From an uncultured Bryobacteraceae bacterium (lineage in GTDB: Bacteria; Acidobacteriota; Terriglobia; Bryobacterales; Bryobacteraceae): a stretch of 64,000 nucleotides of DNA. The notes below the pieces were generated by a model. The model was not told the origin of the DNA and ran no database searches. It saw only the letters and a program-made list of their open reading frames with translations. The position numbers and the translations under genes were made by a program. Below, piece by piece: positions 53,801-60,607 of this stretch. The DNA lies in contig CALJAM010000002.1 in NCBI GenBank assembly GCA_938027685.1, forward strand, positions 62,001 to 126,000, read 5' to 3'. Numbering within the stretch: position 1 is the stretch's first letter; every line of letters begins with the position of its first letter.

Positions 53801-54387
53801 TGCCTTTCGGCAAGGGCCGCCGGTGGGGCGCCGGGACGACAGGCCTGTTCCAGAAGCTGATCAGCGGTTGGGAGCTGACCGCCTTCCTCAACACCACGTC
53901 CGGGGAACCGATGAATCTTCCGGGGAATGTGATCATTCTCAAGGACCCTCGGGTGAAGCCCGATTGGAGCCAGGAGCGGGTCCGCTTCTGGAGCCCTTGC
54001 GTGCTGCGGCAATACAACGACGGCAGCATCCGGCCCCAGCCGTTCAGCCTCGCGGCCGGCTGCGGCGCCGATTTCGCCAACTACCACTGGCTGATGACGG
54101 CCAGCTACGCGCCACGCTTTACGCCCTATCGGGCCTCGTGGCTCCGGTCCCATGCGTGGTTCGGCATGGACGCGTCGCTGAACAAGACCACCAGAATCGG
54201 CGAGCGCGCGCGCTTCCAGGTTGGCATCGAGGCCTTCAATGCGCTAAACCACACGAACTTTACTTGGGAACGCGGAACCACCGATCCGAACAGCCCCAAC
54301 TTCGGTCTGATCTACCTGAGCCAGTCCTCGCTGACTAACAACGGGTATCCGCGGCAGGTGCAACTTCGGTTGAAGTTCTACTGGTAG
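50812..54387 (+). CDS. TonB-dependent receptor with carboxypeptidase-regulatory domain (Oar-like)
   Basis: It has 1191 residues from the ATG giving MPASINRKISVLVILGCLAA. Signal peptide about 1-26 (cut after SGLAQ). CarboxypepD_reg domain about 30-110 (FRATLSGRVFDSTGAAVPNA; GSYTLPFLRPGTYRLMV). Plug about 125-260, with VTELPLNTRNPFMLGAMMSG and SQYGHSGGGIFNVVLKSG. The barrel fills the rest and ends VQLRLKFYW with a terminal aromatic residue. Substrate unknown; the neighbouring deacetylase and polysaccharide genes suggest a glycan. A longer frame to 50749 exists but would overlap the promoter. Confidence 0.92.
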   Translation: MPASINRKISVLVILGCLAAASGLAQEFRATLSGRVFDSTGAAVPNARVQAVNVATNETTTATTDLSGSYTLPFLRPGTYRLMVTASGFKTFTRENIVLQVGQIAGVDVTLEIGEVAERIEVTAEAALLETQTASRSGIVNTTQVTELPLNTRNPFMLGAMMSGVIWRGSAIWMRPFDNGAIAEWVVNGGRQRRNEFLLDGAPNNAQMGGNNIAYVPIVDAVQEFNIQTNTYDSQYGHSGGGIFNVVLKSGTSDLHFTAWEFMRRQSWDANTFQNNAIGAKRPDHKLDQYGFQFDGPAHIPGLLKRNGRVRLFYLGSLELYHELWPQFLRNSYPEPEMRNGDFSKLVHADGSPIIIYNPFTTRFDAAQNPIRDPFPGNIIPASMINPVARNVTKYMPLPNAKTPNVRYSTQNLIHEKYAAEDNFYNLILKFDWNFGDRHRAFVRHASNDRTEDRCTNGICEGPGMAGQQPFQRINDAYVADWVGTITPTLILNTRLSHNRFIEKGFGRGNVGFDLTSLGLPASLINQLPQPRYFGLWQFDGYSSMGRYQSINITNTYNLQGNATKIWRTHTVKVGVDLRRVHYILQNSGNILQFAGNTQWTRRLWNQAEPNSGDGYATFLLGVVSGSSNYPLYPFFRQWYLAPYVQDDWKVTRRLTVNLGLRWDYNGPPDEKYNRLNRGFDPKVRNPVVDQIPPEMLALYPQLRDLRGGLLFAGVGGQPRAAGNRDLNNWQPRIGAAYQISSKLVMRGGLGIYYSNPNNDYLQTVGFSTSTPIVTSLDGGRTPIPNILSNPYPSGISVPTGASLGPLTFVGRSTNWFNPAFRIPSVRQFSFGFQYQVTRTATMDISYVGSRTVDENDSKAYNIPTLEFRRQCNLLEGGNPAYCEAALPNPFRNVPAFAGTGFYTATTLSRYQLNRPFPQFSGDMTELGRNDQRIWHNGLQVSYNQRAGRNVTLLVNYTLSKTVERTGWLDAFAGVMQQGPITYDRLHMFKATAVYELPFGKGRRWGAGTTGLFQKLISGWELTAFLNTTSGEPMNLPGNVIILKDPRVKPDWSQERVRFWSPCVLRQYNDGSIRPQPFSLAAGCGADFANYHWLMTASYAPRFTPYRASWLRSHAWFGMDASLNKTTRIGERARFQVGIEAFNALNHTNFTWERGTTDPNSPNFGLIYLSQSSLTNNGYPRQVQLRLKFYW

Positions 54388-54413
54388 TCGCTAAGGGGCT
54401 GCAGTCGCGGTTT

Positions 54414-55121
54414 TCAGCGCTGCCGCCCTCCTCCGAGCAACTGGCTCACGGTCACGAGCGCAAAGCCTCGCTCGCGCAGGGCGGGAAGGAGGCGCCGTAA
54501 CGCCTCGGTCGTGTTGCTCGCGTCGGGGGCGACTTGCAGTTCACGCCCGTCGTGCAGGCAGAAGATGGCGCCGTTGCGCGCGGCGCGAAGGAGGCGGGCC
54601 ACGATGCGATCGGCGGGAAGCTCCCAGTCCCGGGCCAACGCGGTCCACATGACGCCCGTCAGCCCCAAATGCTGCTGAGCCTCGCGCAAACCGAACCAGC
54701 GCACTCCGTAGGGCGGGCGGAACCAGCGCGGCGGTGTGCCGGCGATGGCTGTGAGAGCCCGCTGCGCGGCGGCAAGCTCATCGTAGATGAAGCGGGCGCT
54801 CCGCAGCCACAGGCGCGCGTGCGAGTAGCCGTGATTGCCGATCTCGTGGCCGGCCTGTGCTGCGGCCTTGAGGATTGAGGGATGCCGTTCGGCGTTGAGG
54901 CCGCAGGCGAAAAAAGTGGCCTTGGCCCCGTGACGCTCGAGCGTCTCGAGAATCGCCAGAGTGGCCGGAGTGGGTCCGTCGTCGAAAGTCAGAGCGATCG
55001 CTGCACGGTCCCGCGGGCCACGGTAAACAGAAGGCGCCAGCAGGCTCGACGACCGTCCCCGGACCGCGTAGACCATGCCTGCCGCAGCTGCAGCCAAAGC
55101 GCCGCCGAGCGCGATCCACAT
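54414..55121 (-). CDS. Polysaccharide deacetylase (NodB-type, carbohydrate esterase family 4)
   Basis: It has 235 residues. Membrane anchor or signal about 3-20 (ALGGALAAAAAGMVYAV). The NodB domain is about 40-225. Motif 1 ALTFDDGPTPATL gives catalytic base and metal Asp near residue 47. Motif 2 GNHGYSHARL supplies the His ligands. Motif 3 RPPYGVRWFG gives the Arg, and CLHDG near 192 holds the closing His. It removes N- or O-acetyl groups from cell-wall or capsular sugars. It is 19 bases downstream of the enolase-superfamily gene and convergent with the TonB receptor gene. Confidence 0.9.
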   Translation of the reverse strand: MWIALGGALAAAAAGMVYAVRGRSSSLLAPSVYRGPRDRAAIALTFDDGPTPATLAILETLERHGAKATFFACGLNAERHPSILKAAAQAGHEIGNHGYSHARLWLRSARFIYDELAAAQRALTAIAGTPPRWFRPPYGVRWFGLREAQQHLGLTGVMWTALARDWELPADRIVARLLRAARNGAIFCLHDGRELQVAPDASNTTEALRRLLPALRERGFALVTVSQLLGGGRQR

Positions 55122-55140
55122 GGAGATCTGTCGCTTCCTG

Positions 55141-56385
55141 TCAGCCTCGTCCGATCCACTTGATGCTGTGATCCGAGCTCACGTACAGCGTCTCGGGCGG
55201 CGAATCCAGGCGGAACCACGTCCAGGGTCCCGGCTGCCACGGATAGCGCTGGACGACGTCTTCATTGACGACCACACCGAGGCCGGGTTCGCGTGGGACA
55301 ACCAGTTCTCCCCGGCAGATTTCGAGCGGCCCGCGCAGGATTTCGTCGGCCAACGGAAACGGGTACATGCCCGGCTTGCCGCCGTGAGAGTAACACGGGT
55401 ATTCGAGCCACTCTACCACCGTCTCCGGCCAGCAGATGCCCAGATGCGCGGCGGCAATGAGCTCGAGAGCGGTTCCCCAACTGTGGAAGGCAAACCTCAA
55501 GCCCTCTTTAGCCATCTCGGCCAACAGCTTGCGGCCGCTGGCGTAGCCCCCCTGGCAGCAGATGTCCATCTGCACGTAGTCTACGCAGCGGCCGCGAATC
55601 AGATCGAGGAAGCTTTCGTCACTGGGCTCGTGCTCGCCGGAGGCTATCGGGACATAAGCCTGTTCTCTTAGGCGACGGTAGGCTTGGTGGTCCTCCGGCG
55701 GCCAGGGTTCCTCGAGCCATGCGATGCGATACTCGGCCATCGCACGGGCCAGGCCTTCGACCGTTTCCCAGCCGTAGCTGCGATCGCCCATGCGCCACCA
55801 GGCGTGTGCGTCCACCATCAAGCCGACGTCCGGTCCCACCGCCTCACGCATCAGACGCACGGCCTCCAGATCCCCCTCAGGTCCCAGCGCCGGTCGCATC
55901 TTGTACGCGGGAAAGCCCAGTGCGGCAATGGCGGCCGCTTCGCGCGCGTAGCCTTCCGCAGGCTGGTACATGCCTGCACTCCCGTAAAGGCGGATGCGAT
56001 CGCGGACCCTGCCGCCGATCAACTCCGAAACGGGCGCCCGCTCCGCTTTGCCCAGGGCATCGTAAAGCGCGATTTCAACGGCGCAATAGGGCTTGACGGA
56101 CTCCGGATGCGCGCGGCCAGGTCCTTCGAGGAATAGGGTCCGCAAGGCGTCAGGGTCCTCCAGCGACCGGCCTTCCAGGAACGGCGCTACGACCGCCTCG
56201 ATCGCGCGCTGCGCGGCCTCGCTGGCGGGTCCCGGACCGTGGCCGATGATGCCTGCGTCCGTTTCAACGCGGACCAGCATGGCATCGCGCTTGACAATGG
56301 TGCGCTCGCCGCCCCAGAAGGGCATCCGTAACGGCTGCGGCAATGGGCAGCTCATCAGATAGGACCGAACTCCTCGAATCCGCAT
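55141..56385 (-). CDS. Mandelate racemase/muconate-lactonizing-enzyme family protein (enolase superfamily)
   Basis: It has 414 residues. N-terminal capping domain about 1-125, then the barrel. Likely metal ligands in LMVDAHAWWR (Asp near 192), AWLEEPWPPED (Glu near 219) and IASGEHEPSDE (Glu near 246); a catalytic Lys is expected in FPAYKMRPALG, and His in FAFHSWGTALELIAAAH. The residue pattern fits acid-sugar dehydratases or racemases, but substrate assignment is not safe. No Shine-Dalgarno is apparent. An intrinsic-type terminator lies between it and the upstream gene, so it starts its own unit with the deacetylase gene. Confidence 0.84.
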   Translation of the reverse strand: MRIRGVRSYLMSCPLPQPLRMPFWGGERTIVKRDAMLVRVETDAGIIGHGPGPASEAAQRAIEAVVAPFLEGRSLEDPDALRTLFLEGPGRAHPESVKPYCAVEIALYDALGKAERAPVSELIGGRVRDRIRLYGSAGMYQPAEGYAREAAAIAALGFPAYKMRPALGPEGDLEAVRLMREAVGPDVGLMVDAHAWWRMGDRSYGWETVEGLARAMAEYRIAWLEEPWPPEDHQAYRRLREQAYVPIASGEHEPSDESFLDLIRGRCVDYVQMDICCQGGYASGRKLLAEMAKEGLRFAFHSWGTALELIAAAHLGICWPETVVEWLEYPCYSHGGKPGMYPFPLADEILRGPLEICRGELVVPREPGLGVVVNEDVVQRYPWQPGPWTWFRLDSPPETLYVSSDHSIKWIGRG

Positions 56386-56452
56386 GACTGAGTCCAGCTT
56401 TCCCCGCCGGACCGGCTTCTGTCAACTCCGCGGCAGGCAGGGGTATGAGAAA

Positions 56453-56479
56453 GCCGGGCGCCAGGTGGGGGCGCCCGGC
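56453..56479 (-). terminator. Intrinsic terminator after the molybdopterin-binding-domain gene
   Basis: GCCGGGCGCC and GGCGCCCGGC form a perfect ten-pair GC-rich stem with a seven-base loop, followed on the minus strand by TTTCTCAT. A second stem (CGCGGGGC/GCCCCGCG, 56491-56520) lies just before it. It separates the gene ending at 56538 from the one starting at 56385. Confidence 0.65.
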
Positions 56480-56537
56480 GGAGGAGCGCTCGCGGGGCGC
56501 CCGGAGGAGGCGGCCCCGCGGCTGTGGAGGAGACTAT

Positions 56538-57509
56538 TCAGCTCAGCAGGCCCCCGTGGCCCAAACAGGCAACTTCCCAGCCCGAAACCCTGTATCTGGC
56601 CAACAACGGGGGCAGTAACAAGTCTACCACATTGGGCTTCGCCGAGCGGTAGCAACCCGGCGCGGAGACGATCGGGATCTCGTCCTTGTAAGCCAGCAGC
56701 AGCAGGCTGCCCGGTTCGACCGGGGCCAAGAACTTCTCCAAGTGACACCCAATATGCGTCATGGCCCGACCTACCGCATCTGCGGGACCCGCGGGTGCGG
56801 TGGTCGAAGCCACCAGAACCACCGTGGGCCGCGCCCGGAGCAGGTGCTGCAGGGCTCTTACCAAAGCGGCATCTTCTTCGATCGCGGCCAGCGAGAAATG
56901 CGGCGCCACGCCAAAGCGCTCGAGCTTCTGTTTGACGATATTCTCGAACAGTTGCCGCGCACGTTCTCCCTGCAAGGGATCGCTGTAAAGCAGCGCTACC
57001 GAAGGTTCCCGGATCGGCCGCGCCTGCAACAGCGGACCCCGCTCGCGAAGAACGGCGCGCACGGCCTCCAGTTCCTGCTCCGCCACTGCAAAAGGGGCAC
57101 TCTTGACCGTGGCAATGCGCTGCCCTGCCCGCGCGAAACTGAAGTTCGCCACTGTGGCAATGACCACGGAAAAGGTGCAGTTGATTTGCCGCAGCAGGTC
57201 GTCATCGAGCAGCACACAACAGTCTTCAACCGCGATCAGGTTGGCCCTCCCGCCCGGCGCCAGACGGATCTCCACCGCCCCACAGGCCATCTCCGACGCC
57301 ACCGTCAACACGGCTTCGTCTTCAGCAACTTCGCCCTCTTCCAGCTCGGTCACCCAGATCTTGTCCAACCCTTCAGTGGCCAAAAGCTGGACATCTTCTT
57401 CGTTGATCACATGGCCTTTCGCCAGCAGCTTCTTGCCGCATGCGCGAAAAATCGTGCAGGAGAGAATCCTCCCCGTCGCCTCTCTTATATCAACGGTCTG
57501 CGCTCTCAT
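56538..57509 (-). CDS. Molybdopterin-binding-domain protein (MoeA/CinA-like fold)
   Basis: It has 323 residues. The N-terminal portion MRAQTVDIREATGRILSCTI resembles the start of MoeA, with GHVINEEDVQLLATEGLDKI. The C-terminal half (about 160-320) is a MoCF_biosynth-like domain: PSVALLYSDPLQGERARQLF, VVLVASTTAPAGPADAVGRAM and EIPIVSAPGCYRSAKPNVVDLLLP. The usual MoeA domains II and IV are missing. Proteins of this kind are found near oxidoreductase and MobA genes; none are in the window. GAGGT lies nine bases before the ATG. Role unknown. Confidence 0.75.
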   Translation of the reverse strand: MRAQTVDIREATGRILSCTIFRACGKKLLAKGHVINEEDVQLLATEGLDKIWVTELEEGEVAEDEAVLTVASEMACGAVEIRLAPGGRANLIAVEDCCVLLDDDLLRQINCTFSVVIATVANFSFARAGQRIATVKSAPFAVAEQELEAVRAVLRERGPLLQARPIREPSVALLYSDPLQGERARQLFENIVKQKLERFGVAPHFSLAAIEEDAALVRALQHLLRARPTVVLVASTTAPAGPADAVGRAMTHIGCHLEKFLAPVEPGSLLLLAYKDEIPIVSAPGCYRSAKPNVVDLLLPPLLARYRVSGWEVACLGHGGLLS

Positions 57510-57575
57510 TTTCGACCTCGTGTCGCGATAAAGCGCACCGCCGCTATGAACTGTAACAAATTAGACTCCGTATTG

Positions 57576-57624
57576 AAAGGAATTTCTCCGAGTTAGGCGG
57601 CGATTTTTTGCGGGGAATTCCTTT
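57576..57624 (-). repeat. Inverted repeat in the AT-rich leader of the molybdopterin-binding-domain gene
   Basis: AAAGGAATT (57576-57584) and AATTCCTTT (57616-57624), perfect nine-base arms, plus a weaker inner pairing CTCCG/CGGGG, 31 bases apart. They lie 67 bases upstream of the ATG in a 198-base AT-rich spacer between two minus-strand genes. They could fold as a leader hairpin or bind a regulator. It does not resemble the known molybdenum-cofactor riboswitch as far as can be judged by eye. Confidence 0.4.
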
Positions 57625-57707
57625 GCCGCATTTGTGGTGAGAAGGTAGATAAATGAAATTTTAGTAAGCGCAGGCCTAGGTTTTCCTCGGCGCAGGCGTT
57701 AGAGATC

Positions 57708-58217
57708 CTACCCGGGCCCCAGCGATTTCATCACGGCGATTTCGTCGCACGCCTGGAATTTGGGACACCGCAGACAATCCTTCCAAGCCTTCAGCGGCAG
57801 CTCGGCGCGGTCCACTTCGCGATAGCCCAACTTGGTGAAAAAGTCCGGAATGTACGTAAAGGCAAAGACGGCTTCCAGCCCCAGGCTGCGGGCCTCCTGT
57901 TCGAGCGCGCCGACGAGGGCCTTGCCCAGGCCCCTGCCCTGAGCTGACGGTTCGACCGACAGGGACCGGATCTCGGCGTTAGTCGGCGAGTAAATGTGCA
58001 GAGCGGCGCAGGCTATGACGCGCCCGTTTTCGCGCACCACCGTGAAATCCCTGAGATTTTCCGCCAGTTCGAGTTCCGTTCGGGGCAGCATGATGCCCTG
58101 CGCAGCGTAGGAGTTGATCAGGCGCAGCAACTCCGGGATGTCGGCGCTCACGGCCTTGGCGAGCTTCAGGGCGCCGGCCGGCGCGGCAAGGTCCGCCGCT
58201 CGAACCTGGGTCTTCAA
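57708..58217 (-). CDS. GNAT N-acetyltransferase, probable short N-acetylglutamate synthase
   Basis: It has 169 residues. GNAT acetyl-CoA motif RSLSVEPSAQGRGLGKALVG near residue 85, preceded by LPRTELELAENLRDFTVV and followed by FAFTYIPDFFTKLGYREVD. The C-terminal DCLRCPKFQACDEIAVMK has a Cys-x-x-Cys..Cys pattern that is characteristic of ArgA-like proteins of this size. Its ATG overlaps argB by four bases, so it is the third gene of argC-argB-acetyltransferase; this context supports glutamate as substrate and arginine biosynthesis as the pathway. A bifunctional ArgJ also exists in the window. Confidence 0.82.
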   Translation of the reverse strand: MKTQVRAADLAAPAGALKLAKAVSADIPELLRLINSYAAQGIMLPRTELELAENLRDFTVVRENGRVIACAALHIYSPTNAEIRSLSVEPSAQGRGLGKALVGALEQEARSLGLEAVFAFTYIPDFFTKLGYREVDRAELPLKAWKDCLRCPKFQACDEIAVMKSLGPG

Positions 58218-58999
58218 GCGCCGTTCTCCCGGAGAATCAGACGCGTGCCCACCTGATCGCCGGCGAGCACTCGTGCAATGGCGCCCGGCTCGGCGCCGGG
58301 CGCGATGAACACGCTGCCCACCCCTGCCCGGAGGGCGCCGGTGGCTGCCTCGAGCTTGGCTTGCATGCCTCCGGTGGCCGTCCCTTGGGCGATGAGCTGC
58401 CGCGCTGCGGCGGTGGTGAGTTCAGGCAACGGGCGTCCGTCAGCTCCCAGTACGCCCCCCACGTCGGTGAGGAAGATGAGAAATTCGGCCCGGAACGCTG
58501 CCGCGAGCGCGGCCGCCATCTGGTCGGCGTTGACGTTGTAAATGCTGCCGCGACGGTCGCCGGCCACGCAAGCGACGACCGGGAGGAAACGACGCTCGAC
58601 GAGCAGTTCCAGCAGCTCAGGGTTCGCGCGTATAGGGCGACCCACGGCGCCCAAGTCCTCATCCATAAGCTCGGCTTCCAGCAGGCAGTCGTCCACGCCG
58701 CTCAGGCCCACGGCGCGGGCGCCCGCTGCGACCAGGGTGGCGACCAGCTCGCGGTTGACGCTGCCGGCGACGACCTTCACCACCGCGTCCAGCACTTCGG
58801 GGGTGGTTACACGCAAGCCGCCCACGAAACGGCCGGCCACGTTGCGTTCGGCGAGGAAGCGGCTCATTTGTTTGCCGCCGCCGTGCACGACGACGAGCCC
58901 GACTCCCTGTCGCACGGCTTCGGCCAATTCCCGCGCGAGCCGTGCGCGCGAATCGGCCGACTCCAGCAGCGAACCGCCCAGCTTGATCAACGCCCTCAC
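58214..58999 (-). CDS. argB: Acetylglutamate kinase
   Basis: Phosphorylates N-acetylglutamate, second step of arginine biosynthesis. It has 261 residues, amino-acid-kinase fold. N-terminal LIKLGGSLLESADSR carries the catalytic Lys; VVVHGGGKQMSRFLAE and RFVGGLRVTTPEVLDAV bind the substrate. YNVNADQMAAALAAAF and FLTDVGGVLGADG follow, then TGGMQAKLEAATGALRAG with the second Lys. It overlaps argC by four bases and the acetyltransferase gene by four bases. It lacks the long N-terminal helix of arginine-sensitive kinases, so feedback by arginine at this enzyme is uncertain. Confidence 0.95.
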   Translation of the reverse strand: MRALIKLGGSLLESADSRARLARELAEAVRQGVGLVVVHGGGKQMSRFLAERNVAGRFVGGLRVTTPEVLDAVVKVVAGSVNRELVATLVAAGARAVGLSGVDDCLLEAELMDEDLGAVGRPIRANPELLELLVERRFLPVVACVAGDRRGSIYNVNADQMAAALAAAFRAEFLIFLTDVGGVLGADGRPLPELTTAAARQLIAQGTATGGMQAKLEAATGALRAGVGSVFIAPGAEPGAIARVLAGDQVGTRLILRENGA

Positions 59000-60003
59000 A
59001 GCAAGGCCTCCGTCTCAGGGAATCCGAGCATCAGGTTCATGTTCTGCACGGCCTGACCGGCGGCGCCCTTCACCAGGTTGTCAATCGCGGCCACGACCAC
59101 GCCGCGGCCGGTGCCTGCATCAAAGACCACGCCCAGATCGCAGAAGTTGGTGTGCCGGACGGCGTGCAGGTCGGGGGTTTGGCCCGGTTCGTAAAGCCGG
59201 ATGAAGGGCTCCTGTGCGTATCGCTGCTCGTAAAGCTTGAGCAGCATTTCGGGCCCGCTGACCTCCAGCCCGCGGAAGTAAATGGTCTCCAGGATGCCGC
59301 GGTCCAGCGGGACCAGTTGCGCGGTGAAGCTCAGTTCGCCTTCCTCCAGCTCGCAGTTGAGTAGGATTTCCGGGACATGCCGGTGCTCGAGGATGGAGTA
59401 CGCGCTGAGATTCTCGGTCACCTCGCAAAAGCTGGTACGCAGTGTGGGCTTGCGCCCGGCTCCGCTCACGCCCGACTTGGCGTCGCAAACGATGCCCGCA
59501 TAGCGATCCACCACGCCCGCCTCGATCAGCGGCCGGATTGCCAGGCTGGCCGCGGTGGGATAGCAGCCGGGATTGGCCACGAGGCGGGCCTGCCGAATGC
59601 GGTCGCGATAAAACTCGGGCAGGCCGTACACAGCCTCCGCCAGCAGTTGCGCCTGCGTATGCTCGCTGCGGTACCAGCGCCGGTAGGTTTCGGGCAGGCG
59701 AAGCCGGAAGGCCCCGCTCAGGTCGATCACGCGTGCGCCGGCTTCCAGCAGCGACGGCGCCAGCTCCAGCGAGACCTCCGGAGGAGTCGCCAGGAAAACC
59801 AGAGCCAACCTGTGCTCGCGCACCGCCTCCGCGCTCAGCGGCAGGTGCGGGGGCCGGCTCTCTCCGCGGATGCGCGGGGGCTCGTCGGACTCGCTGCGAT
59901 GCTCGAGCAGCCAGACCTCGACATGACGATGGCGCTTGAGGATGCGCAGCAACTCCGCGCCGCTGTAGCCGCGGAAACCGACAATGCCTACCCGCCGTTT
60001 CAT
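58996..60003 (-). CDS. argC: N-acetyl-gamma-glutamyl-phosphate reductase
   Basis: NADPH-dependent third step of arginine biosynthesis. It has 335 residues. Rossmann start VGIVGFRGYSGAELLRIL. The active-site Cys lies in VANPGCYPTAASLAI near residue 145, and KSGVSGAGRKP near 184 is a family stretch. C-terminal LVKGAAGQAVQNMNLMLGFPE is typical. It is the first gene of the arg operon. Upstream (60004-60060) the sequence turns AT-rich with TGAATATTTA near 60030, a weak match to half an ARG box, too weak to call. Confidence 0.95.
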   Translation of the reverse strand: MKRRVGIVGFRGYSGAELLRILKRHRHVEVWLLEHRSESDEPPRIRGESRPPHLPLSAEAVREHRLALVFLATPPEVSLELAPSLLEAGARVIDLSGAFRLRLPETYRRWYRSEHTQAQLLAEAVYGLPEFYRDRIRQARLVANPGCYPTAASLAIRPLIEAGVVDRYAGIVCDAKSGVSGAGRKPTLRTSFCEVTENLSAYSILEHRHVPEILLNCELEEGELSFTAQLVPLDRGILETIYFRGLEVSGPEMLLKLYEQRYAQEPFIRLYEPGQTPDLHAVRHTNFCDLGVVFDAGTGRGVVVAAIDNLVKGAAGQAVQNMNLMLGFPETEALL

Positions 60004-60081
60004 CTCGTGGTCCCGTCGCAGACTAAATATTCAGGTGATTGTATAAACATAACACAACGGGCGCGGAGCGCGCGAGCCGCC

Positions 60082-60522
60082 TCAAGACTCGGCGAGCGAC
60101 TTCTCGGCCAATTCACCGAGGATGGGAAGCGAGGTCGTCTCCTCCCGGGCCGTTCGGATCATCATGTAGATCCACAGGGCCACCAGCGCCAGTCCGAGCC
60201 ACTTGTCCGGGCGCATGTGCATTCCGGGCAGCATCCGGAAAAGGGGCCTCAACACCCACTCCACGATCAGGTAGGCGACGAAAAGGTACAGCCCCTGGAA
60301 GGCGTGGAAGCGCGCAGTCCGTTCGTGCCGGAAGCGCTCGCTGGCCAGGACGGCGACGGCCGCGATCCAGCCCACGAACGGGACGTAGCAGAGCACGGAC
60401 GCCGTTCGGGGACTCAACGCGGGCGAGGGCCGCGCGGGCGGGGCCGGTTGTCGGGTCCCGCAGCGGCGGCAGTACAGGTCTGTCTCCGCCACCTGGTTCC
60501 CGCAATGGCAACAGTAAGGCAT
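60082..60522 (-). CDS. Zinc-ribbon membrane protein
   Basis: It has 146 residues from the ATG giving MPYCCHCGNQVAETDLYC, with GGAAGG upstream; the frame starts five codons earlier. Residues 1-25 form a zinc ribbon with CCHCG and CRRCG knuckles. A Pro-rich linker follows, then about three membrane segments (VLCYVPFVGWIAAVAVLA; FQGLYLFVAYLIVEWVL; LGLALVALWIYMMI). The membrane region resembles DUF4870-like proteins (SVLCYVPFVGWIAAV followed by FHAFQGLYLF). Function unknown. It is 59 bases before argC on the same strand's downstream side, and divergent from the next gene. Confidence 0.75.
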   Translation of the reverse strand: MPYCCHCGNQVAETDLYCRRCGTRQPAPPARPSPALSPRTASVLCYVPFVGWIAAVAVLASERFRHERTARFHAFQGLYLFVAYLIVEWVLRPLFRMLPGMHMRPDKWLGLALVALWIYMMIRTAREETTSLPILGELAEKSLAES

Positions 60523-60594
60523 GGCGCGGCCTTCCACTGCCCAGCTACGAGAAACCGCAACCGCAGGTTCCCGTTTCCCGTCGGTTTTCTATGA

Positions 60595-60600
60595 TACGAT
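60595..60600 (+). promoter_or_regulatory. Minus-10 box TACGAT seven bases before an ATG
   Basis: TACGAT ends seven bases before the ATG at 60608; TATGAT overlaps it at 60590-60595. No Shine-Dalgarno. Third case of the TANNNT-N7-start layout, consistent with a leaderless message. Confidence 0.42.
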
Positions 60601-60607
60601 CAGCGCG

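Noticed and set aside
60004-60060. Possible ARG box upstream of argC
   Set aside because: Only TGAATATTTA resembles half a box; the second half is absent and the region is merely AT-rich.
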